From CAKVOD01 sp050872805 (GTDB lineage: Bacteria > Bacillota > Clostridia > Christensenellales > UBA1242), in contig JBNMHN010000073.1 in assembly GCA_050872805.1 (NCBI GenBank), positions 1 to 6,393 on the forward strand: a stretch of DNA of 6,393 bases. Direction: 5' to 3'. Position 1 is the first letter of the stretch; every line of letters begins with the position of its first letter. Both the position numbers and the translations under genes were made by a program. The notes under the pieces are model-generated. The model did not search any database. It was not told the DNA's origin and saw only the letters and a list, made by a program, of their open reading frames with translations. Positions 1 to 5,022 of this stretch are shown here, piece by piece.

Positions 1-456
1 GATGAAGTAGTTTTTCTTTCCCCAAAGCGTTCCGCGAAACGACGAGTAGATTGCTGAAAAAATAACCGATGGTAACAAGGTTAAAATAATTAAAACCGTT
101 CGCGAATCGGCGAATATTTTCTCAAGCGGCGTGTCAAACACGAAGATGAGCAGGCACAGCACCGCGGCGAGCGCGAGCGAAACCACGAGCGTTGCGGTGG
201 TTGCGCGGTCGATGGAGCGCTGGTCGTTCTTTGTCTGGTAAATGGCGGTCATTTTGGAGAGCGCGAGCGGGAGTCCGCTTGAAACGAGCATCAAGAGGAC
301 GCCGACCACGCTCATTGCGACTTGGTAGATGCCGAGCATTTCCGCGCCGAGTTCCCACGAAAGGTAGATGCGAAAGGCGAAGCCCAGCGCACGCGTCAGC
401 AGCGAAAACACGGTTATCAGCGCCACTGCTTTCAAAAATTGTCCTAATTTTATCAT
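1..456 (-). CDS. MOP-superfamily lipid/polysaccharide flippase (SpoVB/MurJ-like), N-terminal part
   Basis: The reading frame from an ATG at 456 stays open for 152 codons to the left edge, so the gene is cut at its 3' end. The translation starts MIKLGQFLKAVALITVFSLL and is strongly hydrophobic, with helices at about residues 7-30, 40-62, 86-108 and 119-138. Segments such as RALGFAFRIYLSWELGAE, GIYQVAMS, SSGLPLALSKM and SSFRGTLWGKKNYF fit the first helices of the polysaccharide-synthesis/SpoVB/MurJ branch of the MOP superfamily. These are inner-membrane proteins of about 500 residues that flip lipid-linked cell-wall precursors. Which lipid is moved cannot be told from a quarter of the protein. 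A purine-rich GGAGGGGAGGG (470-480 on the minus strand) precedes it with a long spacing of about 13 bases. A closer ATG at 466 opens another frame that gives an unconvincing arginine-rich product. The gene is divergent from the LysM gene. SpoVB is the best guess; a general O-antigen or teichoic-acid flippase is possible. Confidence 0.82.
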   Translation of the reverse strand, partial: MIKLGQFLKAVALITVFSLLTRALGFAFRIYLSWELGAEMLGIYQVAMSVVGVLLMLVSSGLPLALSKMTAIYQTKNDQRSIDRATTATLVVSLALAAVLCLLIFVFDTPLEKIFADSRTVLIILTLLPSVIFSAIYSSFRGTLWGKKNYFI

Positions 457-466
457 ATTTTATCAT
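439..466 (+). promoter_or_regulatory. Candidate sigma-A-type promoter for the LysM gene
   Basis: TTGTCC (439-444) and TATCAT (461-466) are separated by 16 bases and match the -35 and -10 consensus at 4 of 6 and 5 of 6 positions. Transcription would begin near 473, giving a leader of about 45 bases before the ribosome binding site. The site overlaps the first codons of the divergent flippase gene, so the two units could interfere with each other. It is a pattern match only. Confidence 0.35.
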
Positions 467-494
467 ATGCCCTCCCCTCCCTCATATATTACTA

Positions 495-513
495 GTGCGA
501 AAGCGCACGGAGG
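495..513 (+). promoter_or_regulatory. Short hairpin abutting the LysM ribosome binding site
   Basis: GTGCG (495-499) and CGCAC (504-508) form a perfect 5-bp stem around an AAAG loop, directly followed by GGAGG at 509-513 and the ATG at 518. The stem ends exactly where the ribosome binding site begins, so it could affect ribosome access or mRNA stability. A 5-bp stem can arise by chance. Confidence 0.3.
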
Positions 514-517
514 AAAT

Positions 518-805
518 ATGGAAAATATATTAATAAAAGTCGGATATAACGACACAATCGAAAAAATCGCAAAGCGCTACAACATAACGCCCGCGATTAT
601 CAAATCAGCAAACCTAAACATCAAAGAAGTGGAAGAAGGCGATATGCTCGTCATCCCGTACCGCGCCCGCGCCATACATACGGTTCGCCCGCTCGAAACC
701 CTGCGCGAAATCGCGGAAAAGTACGCCACCACGCCCGAAAAAATCAAAGCGAACAACAACCTCACCGCCCCACTCTTTGTCGGCCAACAACTCATCATCG
801 TTTAA
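518..805 (+). CDS. Small twin-LysM-domain protein
   Basis: This 95-residue protein is almost entirely two LysM domains, at about residues 4-47 (ILIKVGYNDTIEKIAKRYNI...MLVIP) and 52-95 (IHTVRPLETLREIAEKYATT...QQLIIV). Each has the expected pattern: a T-hydrophobic-x-x-IA-x-x-Y helix, then an N-rich turn, then a G-x-x-L-x-I strand. LysM binds the N-acetylglucosamine parts of peptidoglycan or related glycans. No signal peptide, transmembrane helix or catalytic domain is present, so either it leaves the cell by another route or it binds glycan or spore material made inside the cell; that is inference. The ATG at 518 was chosen because GGAGG lies at 509-513 and because the 50 in-frame codons upstream (from 368) overlap the divergent flippase and look nothing like LysM. 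It is the only plus-strand gene in the window and may share a 61-bp divergent control region with the flippase. Confidence 0.88.
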   Translation: MENILIKVGYNDTIEKIAKRYNITPAIIKSANLNIKEVEEGDMLVIPYRARAIHTVRPLETLREIAEKYATTPEKIKANNNLTAPLFVGQQLIIV

Positions 806-1086
806 CCTCGCCCCGCCACCACCACAACAAGAAAAGCATATCGCCAAACTTTCTCAATTTGACAATATGCCTTTTTTATTTGCCCCTATTCCCCATAAAA
901 ATAGAGCCCGTTTTTCAATCAACATCATAAAGTTTATTTGCTTGTGCCTATGTTATTGTTTCTACAAATGTTATAAAGTTGTTATTTCCTATAGCATATA
1001 GTTTTTCATACACCAATACTACAAAATGAATTTCGCAACTTTTGCATACAGATTTACAACAAAACAAACCTTATCTTACCGTCACT
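806..1086. other. AT-rich intergenic spacer, no gene seen
   Basis: This 281-bp stretch lies between the convergent ends of the LysM gene and the LRR lipoprotein gene. The short open frame at 777-1001 has no ribosome binding site or protein-like character. Loose repeats are present: ATAAAGTTTATTT at 927-939 resembles ATAAAGTTGTTATTT at 973-987, and CTATAGCATATAG near 988-1000 is a small palindrome. I found no clear intrinsic terminator for either flanking gene and no tRNA-like fold. Confidence 0.6.
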
Positions 1087-2696
1087 TTATGCCCAAATGG
1101 TTGGCGTGTTGTTGACGTAATGCCAGTAGTTGCCGCTTTCGGTAGGCGCGGTTTCGCTGTAGTAGTATCTGCTATGCTCGTCAAGTGCCGAATTGCGCCC
1201 GTCGACGGTCACTGCGTTCCAGTCGTCGGCTGTGCCGCGGTAGTAGGCTTTCATTTTGCTTTCAGGAAAATCAAACGCTTCCTCGCCGATAAACTCGACA
1301 CTCTTAGGAATGACGACACTTTCCAAGTTGTCGCAATGTTCAAAGCCACTCACTTCAATGCGCACAACGCCCTCAGGAATGACGACGCTCGTCAAATTTT
1401 TGCAGTCTCTGAACGCCGATTGTCCTATACTCGTGCAGTCGTTAGCGATTGTCGCGCTCGCCGCGGTTACATCCGCTGCAAGCAAGATTTTTGCCCCCTC
1501 GCTAACATAATATATGCAGTTGCCCTCGGTGACAAGTTTGCTTGCCGCGCTCAAGGTCGTGTAAACATCTTTTGCGTAATAAGCAACATATGCGTTATCT
1601 TGGCTACCTTTGCTAATCTGCAAACTGCTCAAGTTGTAAACTTCGGCAAGTGCAGTGCAACCCGCAAACGCATTGTCGGCGATATGCTCAACATTTTTCG
1701 GAACGACAAAACTTGTCAAGCGTGTGCAGCCGCTAAAAGCTCCCTCAGAAATATAGCGCATTTGTGAATCGTTCTCAAACTTGACACTCGTCAAGTTGTT
1801 GCGCTCCCTAAAGGCATACTGCCCGATTATCGCGCAGTCTTTTGGAATTGTTATGCCGCCAAAACTCGTGCCAAAGTAGCGAACCAACGTTTTGTCATTT
1901 AAGTCATCAAAGACAGGGTTCACATAATACACAGTGTCGCCCTCGTAAGTCAAAAAACTAGGCGACAAATCTTTCCCCGTATGCACAACTCGCGCATAAC
2001 GTGCGACACAACCGTTCTCCTCACTGCCAGTAATAAATTCAAGACTACTCGAATTGTAGACTTCGACCAAAACAAAGCACGCAAAGAACGCGCCCGCCCC
2101 GATTGCGTGACGGCGCTAGGAATTTTGACCCGCAGCAAATTGATGTTGTCTCTAAACGCCGCCGAACCAATCGTCGTAATGCCCTCGGAAATTTCAAGAG
2201 TCGTCAAATTTTCTAAGCCCCTGAGCGCGTTTTCAGCAACCGCCGTAACATTGACATCCCCGTTTTTTGACGGAATCTTCATATGTTTGAGCATTTTGCC
2301 CGCGTTTGTAGCGCCGATAATCGTATCGCCCGACGCTGAAAATTCAAAAACATCAAGATAATCGACATAGCGCCCGTAAAAACTGATGTCGCTCTTGCCC
2401 ATCGTGACAGCGCTTCCATAATACTGCTTGCCCGAAAAATCGCTTTCGGTGTACCAGCCATCAAACGCTTTTGTTTCGCTCTCAGCCATTTCGGGGAACG
2501 CAATTACCTTGCCCTCGCCAACCTTTACAGTCGAATGCGTCTTGCCGTCCACAATAAAAGTAACTGCGTGTTTTGCTTTAGCATCGCCCCCGCCCTTGTT
2601 TCCGCCGCAGCCCGCAAAACTAAACGCAACCGCCAGCATAAGCACGCACATCAGCGCCGCCGAACAAACTCTGCCAAGTGTCCTCATTTTTGCCAT
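1087..2696 (-). pseudogene. BspA-like leucine-rich-repeat lipoprotein with InlB B-type repeat, broken by a one-base frameshift
   Basis: Two overlapping frames make one gene when a single base is restored. The first runs from the ATG at 2696 (GGAGGG at 2701-2706) to codon 198 near 2103; the second carries the rest to a TAA at 1087-1089, about 536 residues in all. Residues 1-30 are a lipoprotein signal peptide with a long hydrophobic core and an FAGC lipobox at Cys30, followed by a GGNKGGG linker. Residues 44-110 resemble an InlB B/Listeria-Bacteroides repeat (VTFIVDG, FDGWYTESDFSG, ISFYGRY). Then come about nine LRR_5 units of the form IG..AF..C..L..V.IP, for example TTIGSAAFRDN, EHIADNAFAGCTAL and TSIGQSAFRDCKNL. 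The C-terminus (YYRGTADDWNAV, YYYSETAPTESGNYWHY) is a tail I associate with Clostridia LRR proteins. Such proteins sit on the cell surface and are thought to mediate adhesion; the ligand is unknown. The damage may be a sequencing error: everything downstream is well conserved in pattern. Confidence 0.85.
2100..2106 (-). other. Frameshift point in the LRR lipoprotein gene
   Basis: On the coding strand the sequence reads ACG CAA TCG GGG CGG, and the LRR pattern ends after Gln198. Adding one A (a T on the plus strand at 2103-2104) gives ACG CAA ATC GGG GCG GGC GCG TTC, that is T-Q-I-G-A-G-A-F. This restores the Ile-Gly...Ala-Phe core seen in nearly every other repeat of the protein. Adding a G to the GGGG run also restores the frame, but puts Ser where the other repeats have Ile. 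Confidence 0.85.
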
Positions 2697-2715
2697 TTCT
2701 CCCTCCTATAAGGAT

Positions 2716-2744
2716 ATATTATCATATGTAAAACAAAAATGCAA
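2716..2744 (-). promoter_or_regulatory. Candidate promoter of the LRR lipoprotein gene
   Basis: On the minus strand TTGCAT (2744-2739) and TAATAT (2721-2716) are 17 bases apart, with a TG-A extended -10 just before TAATAT. Start of transcription would be near 2709, very close to the ribosome binding site at 2701-2706, so the leader would be short. An overlapping GATAAT (2723-2718) is an alternative -10. The same arrangement occurs upstream of the ATPase gene at 4038-4066, which raises confidence. Confidence 0.5.
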
Positions 2745-2779
2745 TGATTTTCGCCCTGTTCGTGTTTTGGGCTATTTTC

Positions 2780-4015
2780 TTATAAATCCTTGTTTTTGCT
2801 AAGAAATTCCACGAGGTTTACATTCCTCACGCCGTCCCTATCTCTCAAAAGCGGGTCAAGTGTGAACAAATATTTAGGGTAATTGTCGTGAATGTATTTA
2901 AAAGGCTCGTACTCCCTTTGTTCGGTTTTCTCGTCCATAATCGTCATTGCCACCTGCAAATAATAGTATGCGTCGCGATTTTTGCGGACGATAAAATCGC
3001 ACTCAAGTTTGCCGATTTTGCCGACACTCACTTGATAGTTTTTCATTTTTAAATACGTATACAAAATATTTTCAAGCACGGGTCCGTAATTAATTCGCCC
3101 GTCAACATTATTTGCAAAATAAATGCCCAAGTCGGCAAGATAGTACTTTTGCTCGCCTTTCATCGACGATTTCGACTTGACATCAAAGCGCGGACACTTG
3201 TAAATAATTTTGGCGTTTTCAAGAATTTCAATGTACCGATTGATTGTTTCACGCTTTATCTTGACGTGTTCATTTTTTTCAAAATATTCCTCAATACTCG
3301 ACAAACTTGTCGTCGCACCAAAGTTATTGATAACATAAGTTTTAATTCTCTCAAACACGGACTTATTTTTAATTCGCCTGTGCCTTTTTATGTCCTTTTG
3401 CATAATTTGCTCAATGACGCTAGTGACATATGTCAATTTGTCGTCCTCGTTTGGAAATTCCAAAACTTTTGGAAAGCCACCAAAGCGAATGTACTCGATA
3501 AACTCGTCCATCGGGTTGCTTGAAACTTCAATATTAAGGAACTTTTTCATATCTAAATATTCATAAAATGTCAGCGTAAACATCTCAATCTCAATATACC
3601 TACCCGTGAGTTTTGTCACGAGTTCGCCACTCAAAAGGTAAGAATTTGAACCCGTAATGAAAATGGAATAATTACCATCCTCGCGAAACGCATTGACAAC
3701 TTCTTCATAATTTTTGACATTTTGTACTTCGTCAATGAATATGTACTTGAAATCGTCATCCAAAATGCGCGCCTCAATCGCATCTTCTAGCTGTTTGGGG
3801 GTCTTTATTCCCTTAAGTCCGCGCTTGTCAAGGTTTAAATAAACAATATCCTTTTCTAAAACGCCATTGTTCATAAGGTCTTGCATAACCGAGCGCATAA
3901 AATACGACTTGCCGCAGCGCCTAATGCCCGTGATGACCTTTATTAAATCGGATTTATAAAAGCCTCTTATCTTGTCTAAATAATATTTTCTCTCATAAAT
4001 TTTGATATCATCCAT
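2780..4015 (-). CDS. AAA_14 / DUF4143 family ATP-binding protein
   Basis: A 411-residue protein with the full two-part layout of this family. The N-terminal AAA+ domain has a Walker A loop GIRRCGKS (residues 30-37), Walker B YIFIDE (91-96) and a polar sensor strand FITGSNS (119-125). The family hallmark LTGRYIEIEMFTLTFYEYL follows at about 136-154 and YIRFGGFP at 175-182. Residues of about 235-275 look like a winged helix. The C-terminal part, from about 310, has a restriction-endonuclease-like pattern with E315, ECD at 338-340 and LQVA at 353-356. The third position is Gln rather than the usual acidic residue plus Lys, so cleavage is doubtful. Members are widespread in gut bacteria and archaea and their cellular role is unsettled. 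The ATG at 4015 was chosen for the GGGAG at 4026-4030; 17 further in-frame codons up to 4066 are low-complexity and overlap the likely promoter. No partner gene is adjacent: the LRR gene lies 83 bases downstream with its own promoter. Confidence 0.92.
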   Translation of the reverse strand: MDDIKIYERKYYLDKIRGFYKSDLIKVITGIRRCGKSYFMRSVMQDLMNNGVLEKDIVYLNLDKRGLKGIKTPKQLEDAIEARILDDDFKYIFIDEVQNVKNYEEVVNAFREDGNYSIFITGSNSYLLSGELVTKLTGRYIEIEMFTLTFYEYLDMKKFLNIEVSSNPMDEFIEYIRFGGFPKVLEFPNEDDKLTYVTSVIEQIMQKDIKRHRRIKNKSVFERIKTYVINNFGATTSLSSIEEYFEKNEHVKIKRETINRYIEILENAKIIYKCPRFDVKSKSSMKGEQKYYLADLGIYFANNVDGRINYGPVLENILYTYLKMKNYQVSVGKIGKLECDFIVRKNRDAYYYLQVAMTIMDEKTEQREYEPFKYIHDNYPKYLFTLDPLLRDRDGVRNVNLVEFLSKNKDL

Positions 4016-4037
4016 AACCTGATTTCTCCCAAAACAA

Positions 4038-4066
4038 ATATTACCATAAAAAAAAGAAAAATGCAA
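4038..4066 (-). promoter_or_regulatory. Candidate promoter of the AAA_14 ATPase gene
   Basis: On the minus strand TTGCAT (4066-4061), a 17-base T-rich spacer, an extended -10 TG and TAATAT (4043-4038) precede the ribosome binding site at 4026-4030 and the ATG at 4015. Both hexamers, the spacing and most of the spacer match the LRR gene promoter. The T-rich spacer could instead be the U-tract of a terminator formed by the adjoining inverted repeat at 4068-4112; the sequence alone does not separate the two readings. Confidence 0.5.
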
Positions 4067-4067
4067 G

Positions 4068-4112
4068 TTATGGGGGTATTTTTTGCAATTTCTTCAAAAA
4101 ATACCCCCATAA
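4068..4112. repeat. Perfect 18-bp inverted repeat upstream of the ATPase gene
   Basis: TTATGGGGGTATTTTTTG (4068-4085) and CAAAAAATACCCCCATAA (4095-4112) are exact reverse complements around a 9-base loop. It ends one base before the proposed -35 box of the ATPase gene. Read on the minus strand, the hairpin is followed after about 7 bases by a T-rich tract (4044-4062), so it may terminate incoming minus-strand transcripts. It could also be an operator or the remnant of a small mobile repeat. Confidence 0.85.
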
Positions 4113-4142
4113 ACGCCATTTTTCTCACGCGTTTGTGGGGGT
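4103..4142. repeat. Second inverted repeat sharing an arm with the 18-bp one
   Basis: ACCCCCATAAACGC (4103-4116) pairs with GCGTTTGTGGGGGT (4129-4142) around a 12-base loop. Thirteen of 14 positions are Watson-Crick; T4110 faces G4135, which is a wobble in plus-strand RNA but an A-C mismatch in minus-strand RNA. The left arm overlaps the right arm of the 4068-4112 repeat, so the two hairpins cannot form together. A further small dyad, GTGC-T-GCAC, lies just beyond at 4141-4149. Confidence 0.75.
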
Positions 4143-4191
4143 GCTGCACGTATTTTCGTTCGCCAAAGGGGCGCAATTGTGCATAGTTTTC

Positions 4192-4206
4192 TATAAATAA
4201 TTTATA
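4192..4206. repeat. 15-base AT palindrome
   Basis: TATAAAT (4192-4198) and ATTTATA (4200-4206) are exact reverse complements around a single A. A second near-palindrome, GCGCAATTGTGC, lies at 4171-4182. Either could be a protein-binding dyad; neither sits at a recognisable promoter. No gene is convincing here: a minus-strand frame across 3976-4266 has no family resemblance and runs through the inverted repeats. Confidence 0.5.
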
Positions 4207-4248
4207 AAGCAAAACCTTATGAAAATGGCAACCCCCCGCACTCTTTGC

Positions 4249-4276
4249 GATTTCGACCGGTGGCAAACGCCACTGG
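4249..4276. repeat. Possible diverged second copy of the TTTCGACCG element start
   Basis: GATTTCGACCG at 4249-4259 repeats the ATTTCGACCG core of the element at 4345. As there, a hairpin follows at once: CCGGTGGC (4257-4264) pairs with GCCACTGG (4269-4276) around an AAAC loop with one G-T wobble. The sequence after the hairpin does not match the GTGGAGAAATCTC block, so this may be a truncated or decayed copy. Confidence 0.4.
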
Positions 4277-4344
4277 TACAGGTTTGGTGAGTGCGCCCCA
4301 CATACTTTGTACGTTAGAAACGTGGCAAGTCACCTGCCCCCGTT

Positions 4345-4432
4345 GTCATTTCGACCGAAAAAGGCTTGTCAAAGCCTTTGTAGTGGAGAAATCTCCCGGA
4401 AGGGCATCCCGTTACATTATGAGATACTAAGT
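4345..4432. repeat. Likely dispersed intergenic repeat of the GTCATTTCGACCG...GTGGAGAAATCTC type
   Basis: The element begins with GTCATTTCGACCGAA at 4345, continues through an 8-bp hairpin (4360-4379), then GTGGAGAAATCTCCCGG and a tail to about 4432 ending near GAGATACTAAGTC. Inside it GGAGA-AA-TCTCC (4385-4396) and GGG-CAT-CCC are further small dyads. From memory, blocks with this start and with GTGGAGAAATCTC recur between genes in many gut and environmental bacterial genomes, and their translations pollute databases as small hypothetical proteins. The two short plus-strand frames here (4245-4430 and 4307-4507) are of that kind and are not called as genes. Only this copy is clear in the window, so the repeat status rests on recognition, not on counting. 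Confidence 0.55.
4358..4379 (-). terminator. Terminator-like hairpin downstream of the small membrane protein gene
   Basis: On the minus strand AAAGGCTT-TGAC-AAGCCTTT forms a perfect 8-bp stem with a 4-base loop, and the descending arm runs into five consecutive Ts. It lies about 80 bases past the stop codon at 4460 and inside the dispersed-repeat element. The T-run is short and partly within the stem, so any termination may be weak. Confidence 0.4.
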
Positions 4433-4459
4433 CAAAAGACCGCGCTAGCCTACAAAATG

Positions 4460-4816
4460 TTATCCTTTATTATTGTCATTATCAACATTTTTGTCCGCAC
4501 TTACTGAGTCAATGGACGGGTTGCGGCTTTCGTCCTGCTCATTTTGTTTCATTTCCTCAAGTGCGTTTTGCGTGTCTGTTTTTTTCTTTTCGCCACGAAT
4601 GAACAACAAAAGCCCGTTGACAAACCACAAAATCAGCGCAATCAGCGCGAAGAATAGTATTCCTAGCGCCTCGCCCGCGCGCAACCCGTTCGTGTGACTG
4701 TGCGCATTAATAAGGGCGGACACAACCACATCCGCCACCGCAAGGCACGCGGACACAATCATTATAACAAGTCCTCTCAGCCTTGCGTTCTTTATTTTCG
4801 GCTTCTTTTCATTCAT
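4460..4816 (-). CDS. Small two-helix membrane protein of unknown function
   Basis: I do not recognise this 118-residue protein. It starts with a basic segment (MNEKKPKIKNARLRG), then has a hydrophobic helix at about 15-37 (LVIMIVSACLAVADVVVSAL) and a second at about 49-73 (ALGILFFALIALILWFVNGLL), joined by a short loop with His and Asn. The positive-inside rule puts both ends in the cytoplasm. After the second helix comes RGEKKK, then a charged, probably disordered tail of about 40 residues rich in Asp, Glu, Asn and Lys ending in DNDNNKG. The ATG at 4816 has AAAGGA at 4826-4831 with 9 bases between. It lies 161 bases downstream of valS on the same strand; the gap holds the partial valS duplication and no clear promoter, so it could be read through from valS. 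The codon-level sense of the membrane segments makes a real gene likely. Confidence 0.75.
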   Translation of the reverse strand: MNEKKPKIKNARLRGLVIMIVSACLAVADVVVSALINAHSHTNGLRAGEALGILFFALIALILWFVNGLLLFIRGEKKKTDTQNALEEMKQNEQDESRNPSIDSVSADKNVDNDNNKG

Positions 4817-4863
4817 AATGATATTCCTTTATTTTGCTAGTGCTGTGCGAACCTGCTCTTATA

Positions 4864-5022
4864 CGCCGCCCCACATAGGTCAGTTGCTTGTAGACACAGT
4901 ACCTGCAGCGGCGGGGCTATCCCCATAAACGAGAATTGTATATGCTAGAAAGCACACACGTTCGCCGTCCGCGCAAGTTACTTATCCGTAGGAACAGTAA
5001 CCACAGCGGCGGGGCTATCCCC
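4864..5022. repeat. Imperfect direct duplication of the valS 3' end (period about 98 bases)
   Basis: CAGCGGCGGGGCTATCCCC occurs exactly at 4906-4924 and 5004-5022. The likeness extends leftwards: GTAGACACAGTA (4890-4901) against GTAGGAACAGTA (4988-4999), AGTTGCTT (4882-4889) against AGTTACTT (4976-4983) with a 4-base indel, and CGCCGCCC (4864-4871) against CGCCGTCC (4963-4970). The right copy codes for the last residues of valS and its stop; the left copy lies outside the gene. On the minus strand the left copy would read GDSPAAAGTVSTSN-stop beside the real GDSPAAVVTVPTDK-stop, but it is out of frame with valS. Confidence 0.7.
4938..4959 (-). terminator. Weak hairpin just after the valS stop codon
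   Basis: In minus-strand RNA GUGUGUGC and GCAUAUAC pair over 8 positions around a UUUCUA loop, with two G-U wobbles. It begins 18 bases past the valS stop. The pairing works in minus-strand RNA but has mismatches on the plus strand, as expected if it acts in the valS transcript. No clean U-tract follows, so it may be a weak terminator, an mRNA 3' end structure, or chance. Confidence 0.25.

Noticed and set aside
134..466. Minus-strand open frame starting at the ATG at 466
   Set aside because: It is out of frame with the clear flippase translation, and its product is arginine-rich with no domain character. It is better placed against the purine tract but only because two ATGs sit 10 bases apart.
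192..533. Plus-strand open frame opposite the flippase
   Set aside because: Antisense shadow of a strongly hydrophobic coding frame; the product is arginine-rich and lacks a ribosome binding site.
1042..1767. Long plus-strand open frame of 241 codons
   Set aside because: It is antisense to the LRR repeats, which are clearly coding on the minus strand; its length follows from repeat composition.
2095..2108. Programmed -1 frameshifting in the LRR gene
   Set aside because: The direction would fit, but there is no X-XXY-YYZ slippery heptamer and no evident downstream pseudoknot, while a missing A restores the repeat consensus exactly.
2428..2802. Plus-strand open frame opposite the LRR gene start
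   Set aside because: Antisense to the signal peptide and InlB B-type repeat, with no supporting signals.
3976..4266. Minus-strand open frame upstream of the ATPase
   Set aside because: It runs through two inverted repeats and the promoter, overlaps the ATPase start in another frame, and shows no protein-like pattern.
4245..4507. Two short plus-strand open frames containing CHFDRKR or LSFRPKK stretches
   Set aside because: They are translations of the TTTCGACCG-type intergenic repeat, a known source of spurious small proteins, and have no ribosome binding site.
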